Position numbers and translations under genes: made by a program. A model generated the notes under the pieces. That model searched no databases, was not told the DNA's origin, and was given only the letters and a program-made list of their open reading frames with translations. Positions 61,204 to 64,000 of a stretch of 64,000 bases of DNA are shown piece by piece; within the stretch, counting starts at the first letter, position 1, and each line of letters opens with the position of its first letter. Where the stretch lies: the NCBI GenBank assembly GCA_965232285.1, contig CBDDPL010000004.1:4526001-4590000 (forward strand), in the 5' to 3' direction. The stretch is from Denitrobaculum sp965232285. Its GTDB lineage: Bacteria; Pseudomonadota; Alphaproteobacteria; Kiloniellales; Kiloniellaceae.

Positions 61204-62199
61204 ATGAAAAAGATCCTGAACGCGCCGCAAGACTATGTTGACGAGATGCTGGACGGGATGTGCGCGGCCCATCCTGAATTCTACGCGCAGCCCGAGCGGC
61301 GGGTGATCGCCCGCGCCGGCGGCGCAACCCAAGGCAAGGTCGGGATCGTGACCGGCGGCGGCTCCGGCCATCTGCCGATCTTCACCGGCTATGTCGGCAA
61401 GGGCCTGCTGGACGCCGCTGCCATCGGCGACGTCTTTGCCTCGCCCTCCGCCGAGCAAATGGCCGAAGCCATGCGCCAGGCGCACGGCGGCGCGGGCATC
61501 CTGCGGCTCTACGGCAACTACGGCGGCGACGTCATGAACTTCGACATGGCCGGCGAGACGGTCGAGCTGGAAGACGATATCGAGTCCACCACGGTGCTGC
61601 TGGCAGACGATGTGGTTTCCGCCCCACCGGAGGAAGCGGAGAAACGCCGCGGGGTCGCGGGCATGGTCTATGCTTTCAAGACCGCCGGCGCGAAGGCTGA
61701 GGAGATGACCGATCTGGCCGAGGTTACGCGCGTCGCACAAAAGACCGCCGACGCCTGCCGCTCCATCGGCATGGCCCTGACGCCCTGCACCGTTCCCCAG
61801 GCCGGCAAACCCACCTTTACCCTCGGTGAGGAGGAGATGGAGATGGGCATGGGCATTCACGGCGAGCCGGGCATCTGGCGCGACAAGCTGAAACCCGCCG
61901 ACGCCATCACCGGAGAGATGATCGAACGCCTGCTGGCCGACATGCCGCTGGGCTCCGGCGACCGGGTCTCGATCCTGGTCAATTCCCTCGGCGCGACGCC
62001 CCAGGAAGAGCTCTACATCATGTACCGGCATGCCAAGACGCAGTTGGAGTCGGCGGGCGCCAGCATCGTCATGCCGTTGGTCGGACGCTATGCGACTTCC
62101 ATGGAGATGACCGGCGCGACCATCACGCTCTGTAAGCTCGACGACGAGTTGGAGGCCCTGCTGAAGGCGCCCGCGGACTGCGCCTACTGGCGTGTGTGA
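61204..62199 (+). CDS. dhaK: Dihydroxyacetone kinase-type subunit DhaK
   Basis: A 331-residue DhaK-family protein. The opening (MKKILNAPQDYVDEMLDGMCAAHPE) and GGGSGHLPIFTGYVGKGLLDAA are family signatures; His219 in MGMGIHGEPG is the residue that forms a hemiaminal with the ketose in DhaK (His218 in E. coli). It phosphorylates dihydroxyacetone or a related short ketose (for example erythrulose) together with DhaL. Start taken at 61204; ATG 61180 would add eight residues. Stop overlaps the dhaL start. Confidence 0.93.
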   Translation: MKKILNAPQDYVDEMLDGMCAAHPEFYAQPERRVIARAGGATQGKVGIVTGGGSGHLPIFTGYVGKGLLDAAAIGDVFASPSAEQMAEAMRQAHGGAGILRLYGNYGGDVMNFDMAGETVELEDDIESTTVLLADDVVSAPPEEAEKRRGVAGMVYAFKTAGAKAEEMTDLAEVTRVAQKTADACRSIGMALTPCTVPQAGKPTFTLGEEEMEMGMGIHGEPGIWRDKLKPADAITGEMIERLLADMPLGSGDRVSILVNSLGATPQEELYIMYRHAKTQLESAGASIVMPLVGRYATSMEMTGATITLCKLDDELEALLKAPADCAYWRV

Positions 62200-62810
62200 C
62201 CATGAGCGCTTTCACCAGCGACGATCTGCGTAGCCTGCTGGCCAAACTCGCTGAGGCCGGCGAGGCCGCGCATGACGAACTGAACAGCCAGGACGGCAAG
62301 CTGGGCGACGGCGATCTCGGCATCACGGTGGCGCGTGGCTGGCGCGAAGCGGCCGACGGCGCGGCGGAGTTGCCGGAGGATGTCGGCCTGGCCTTCCTGG
62401 CCTGCTCGAAAGCCTTTCAGCGGGTCTCGTCTTCCTCCTTCGGGACGCTGGTGGCGACGGGATTGATGGCCGCGGCTAAGGCCTGCAAGGGCCGGAGCGA
62501 AGTTCCGGTCTCGGAGACTTCGGCGCTGCTGGAAGGCGCCATCGAAGCCATGCTGAAACGCGGCAAGGGGGCGCTCGGCGATAAGACGGTGATCGACATG
62601 CTGGAGGAAATCCGCAAGGCAACGTCTGACGTCGGGGAACCCGCTGCTTTACTCGCCGCCGCCGACCAGGCAGCCGACACGGCGCTCGAGGCTTTCCGTG
62701 GTCAGCCCTCGAAGCTGGGCCGCGCGCGCATGTTCGGTGAAAAATCCATCGGGCTAGACGATCCGGGCATGCTGGCGCTGCGGCGCATGATCGACGGCCT
62801 GAAAGCCTGA
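62196..62810 (+). CDS. dhaL: Dihydroxyacetone kinase-type subunit DhaL
   Basis: A 204-residue nucleotide-binding subunit: the SQDGKLGDGDLGITVARGW segment holds the Asp residues that bind Mg and nucleotide in DhaL, followed by SSSSFGTLVATGLMAAAKACKG and a conserved C-terminal helix bundle. No PTS DhaM is nearby, so ATP is probably the phosphate donor, as in ATP-type kinases. GTG 62196 overlaps the dhaK stop by four bases; ATG 62202 is an alternative. Confidence 0.92.
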   Translation: MTMSAFTSDDLRSLLAKLAEAGEAAHDELNSQDGKLGDGDLGITVARGWREAADGAAELPEDVGLAFLACSKAFQRVSSSSFGTLVATGLMAAAKACKGRSEVPVSETSALLEGAIEAMLKRGKGALGDKTVIDMLEEIRKATSDVGEPAALLAAADQAADTALEAFRGQPSKLGRARMFGEKSIGLDDPGMLALRRMIDGLKA

Positions 62811-62815
62811 ACGGA

Positions 62816-63850
62816 GTGACTGCAGTCGTGAGTGAAGCGAAGCCCAACAGCCGCAGCATCGAGTACTACAGGCAGCTTTTGAGAGTGCGGACCTTCGAGG
62901 AGCGGGTCGGGGAACTCTTCGTGCGCGGCGGGACGGCCGGTTCCATGCTGCATCTGTCCATCGGCGAGGAAGCCGCGGCCGTGGGCGTCACAGCCCACAT
63001 GGGCGCAGGCGATAGCTTCACCACGCACCACCGCGGCCACGGCATCTTCCTGGCCCGCGGCGCCGACCCCAACCGCATGATGGCGGAGATCGCCGGGGCC
63101 GAGAGCGGCTACTGCGCGGGCAAGGGCGGCTCCATGCACATCGCCGACCGGGAACTGGGACACCTGGGCGCCAACGCCATCGTCGGCGGCGGCATCCCGG
63201 CGGTGGTCGGCGCCGGGCTCTCGGCCCGGCATTTCAAAAACAACGCGATATCTGCAGCTTTCTTCGGGGACGGCGCGGCGCAGCAAGGTGTCCTCTACGA
63301 GAGCATGAACATGGCCGCGCTCTGGTCCCTGCCCTGCCTCTTCGTCTGCATCAACAACCAGTATGGTATGGGCACCAAGGTGGACCGCTCGGCGGCCCGC
63401 ACCGATTTTGAAGAACGCGCCACTGCTTTCGGGCTGCGCGGCGCCCGCGCCGACGGCGGCGATGTGGAGACGGTCGCCGAGGTGGCCGGCGATCTGATCG
63501 AAGCGGCACGCCGGGGCACGCCCGGATTTCTGGTGGTGGATTGCTACCGCTTTCATGGCCATGCGCGCATGGACAAGTCGCCCTACCGGGATGACGCCGA
63601 GGAAGAAGAGGGACGCAAGACCGATCCCCTGGTCCTGCAACGCCGGCGCCTGATCGAGGATGCACTGCTGTCAGAAGAAGGCTGCGATGAGATCGCCAGC
63701 GCGGTCACAGCGGAGATGGATGCGGCACTGACCTTCGCGCTCGAGGGTCAGCAGCCCGGGCAGGCGGCGCTCTTCACGGATGTCTATGCACCGGACCAGC
63801 CGCCGCCGGAACCGGTCGACCAGCGGATCGCAAAGGTGCTGGCCGAATGA
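62816..63850 (+). CDS. Pyruvate/acetoin dehydrogenase-type E1 component, alpha subunit
   Basis: A 344-residue thiamine diphosphate-dependent E1 alpha: the ThDP motif GDGAAQQGVLYESMNMAALWSLPCLFVCINNQYGMGT (GDG...NN) is clear, and the start (IEYYRQLLRVRTFEERVGELFVRGGTAGSMLHLSIGEEAAAVGV) is typical. E1 enzymes decarboxylate a 2-oxoacid or cleave acetoin and pass the acyl group to E2. Start GTG 62816, or GTG 62828. Its stop overlaps the next start (ATGA). Confidence 0.93.
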   Translation: MTAVVSEAKPNSRSIEYYRQLLRVRTFEERVGELFVRGGTAGSMLHLSIGEEAAAVGVTAHMGAGDSFTTHHRGHGIFLARGADPNRMMAEIAGAESGYCAGKGGSMHIADRELGHLGANAIVGGGIPAVVGAGLSARHFKNNAISAAFFGDGAAQQGVLYESMNMAALWSLPCLFVCINNQYGMGTKVDRSAARTDFEERATAFGLRGARADGGDVETVAEVAGDLIEAARRGTPGFLVVDCYRFHGHARMDKSPYRDDAEEEEGRKTDPLVLQRRRLIEDALLSEEGCDEIASAVTAEMDAALTFALEGQQPGQAALFTDVYAPDQPPPEPVDQRIAKVLAE

Positions 63851-64000
63851 CCCAGGGCATCGAGACCATCTACCGCGACGCGCTCCGCCTGGCGCTGCGG
63901 GACGCCATGGCGGAAGATCCCAACATCATCGTCATTGGCGAGGAAGTCGGCCTCTACGGCGGCGCCTACGGTGTGACCAAAGGGCTGATCGACGACTTCG
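63847..64000 (+). CDS. E1 component, beta subunit (partial, cut by window edge)
   Basis: The first 51 codons (IETIYRDALRLALRDAMAEDPNIIVIGEEVGLYGGAYGVTKGLIDDF) are the standard N-terminus of the beta subunit of pyruvate/acetoin dehydrogenase E1. It overlaps the alpha gene by four bases and runs off the right edge. E2 and E3 may follow. Confidence 0.92.
   Translation, partial: MTQGIETIYRDALRLALRDAMAEDPNIIVIGEEVGLYGGAYGVTKGLIDDF

Noticed and set aside
1..64000. CRISPR array, prophage or antiphage system
   Set aside because: No regularly spaced repeats, phage structural genes, nucleases, reverse transcriptases or toxin-antitoxin pairs were recognised.

Overview
The window looks like a chromosomal segment of a GC-rich alphaproteobacterium, probably a marine or halotolerant member of the Rhodospirillales sensu lato. 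This is inference from gene content: many solute transporters, an ectoine-degradation pair, PEP-CTERM proteins and short operons overlapping by four bases. No rRNA, tRNA, CRISPR array, intact insertion sequence, prophage or replication origin was recognised.

Layout. 0-2.9 kb: a VPLPA-type sorted surface protein, a glutathione transferase and a family III CoA-transferase. 2.9-5.8 kb: an AT-rich insert with a secreted zinc metalloprotease and a DUF1353-like protein that meet tail to tail with no base between them, followed by a broken 3' fragment of an EamA transporter gene whose intact relative lies at 12.5 kb. 5.9-14.1 kb: exporters (EamA, LysE, EamA), regulators (WYL, MarR, LysR), monooxygenase-like ABM proteins and a cystathionine lyase-like PLP enzyme. 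14.2-27.6 kb: HIT protein, amidase, several unknown proteins, a molybdopterin oxidoreductase, a serine beta-lactamase-fold hydrolase, a Bcr/CflA exporter with divergent LysR regulator, an SDR lacking the usual catalytic lysine, and an EamA gene that seems to have lost its start.

28-41 kb: a RoxA-like diheme lipoprotein, two PEP-CTERM proteins (one behind a good sigma-54 promoter match), a GntR/methyltransferase pair, a glyoxalase-fold protein, the ectoine hydrolase/deacetylase pair doeA-doeB, a phosphatase, a GFA-family protein, a chemoreceptor and a diheme cytochrome c peroxidase behind an FNR-like box. 41-52.3 kb: a tripartite tricarboxylate transporter operon (tctC-tctB-tctA) continuing into an aldo/keto reductase and a nitrilase-family amidase, divergent from aspartate dehydrogenase; then a MerR protein with an unusual C-terminal domain, and a RidA / phytanoyl-CoA dioxygenase-like / DUF1028 operon with a LysR regulator; then a two-domain glutaredoxin.

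54-64 kb (continuing off the right edge): the most coherent and interesting unit. A LacI regulator behind a palindromic operator leads a tightly packed run of two permeases, two ATPases, a Tat-exported binding protein, DhaK, DhaL and the alpha and beta subunits of a pyruvate/acetoin-type E1 dehydrogenase. The genes read as import, phosphorylation and thiamine-dependent oxidation of a small ketose or polyol-derived compound; the substrate is not determined by sequence. Both ATPases carry Glu where the Q-loop Gln is expected.
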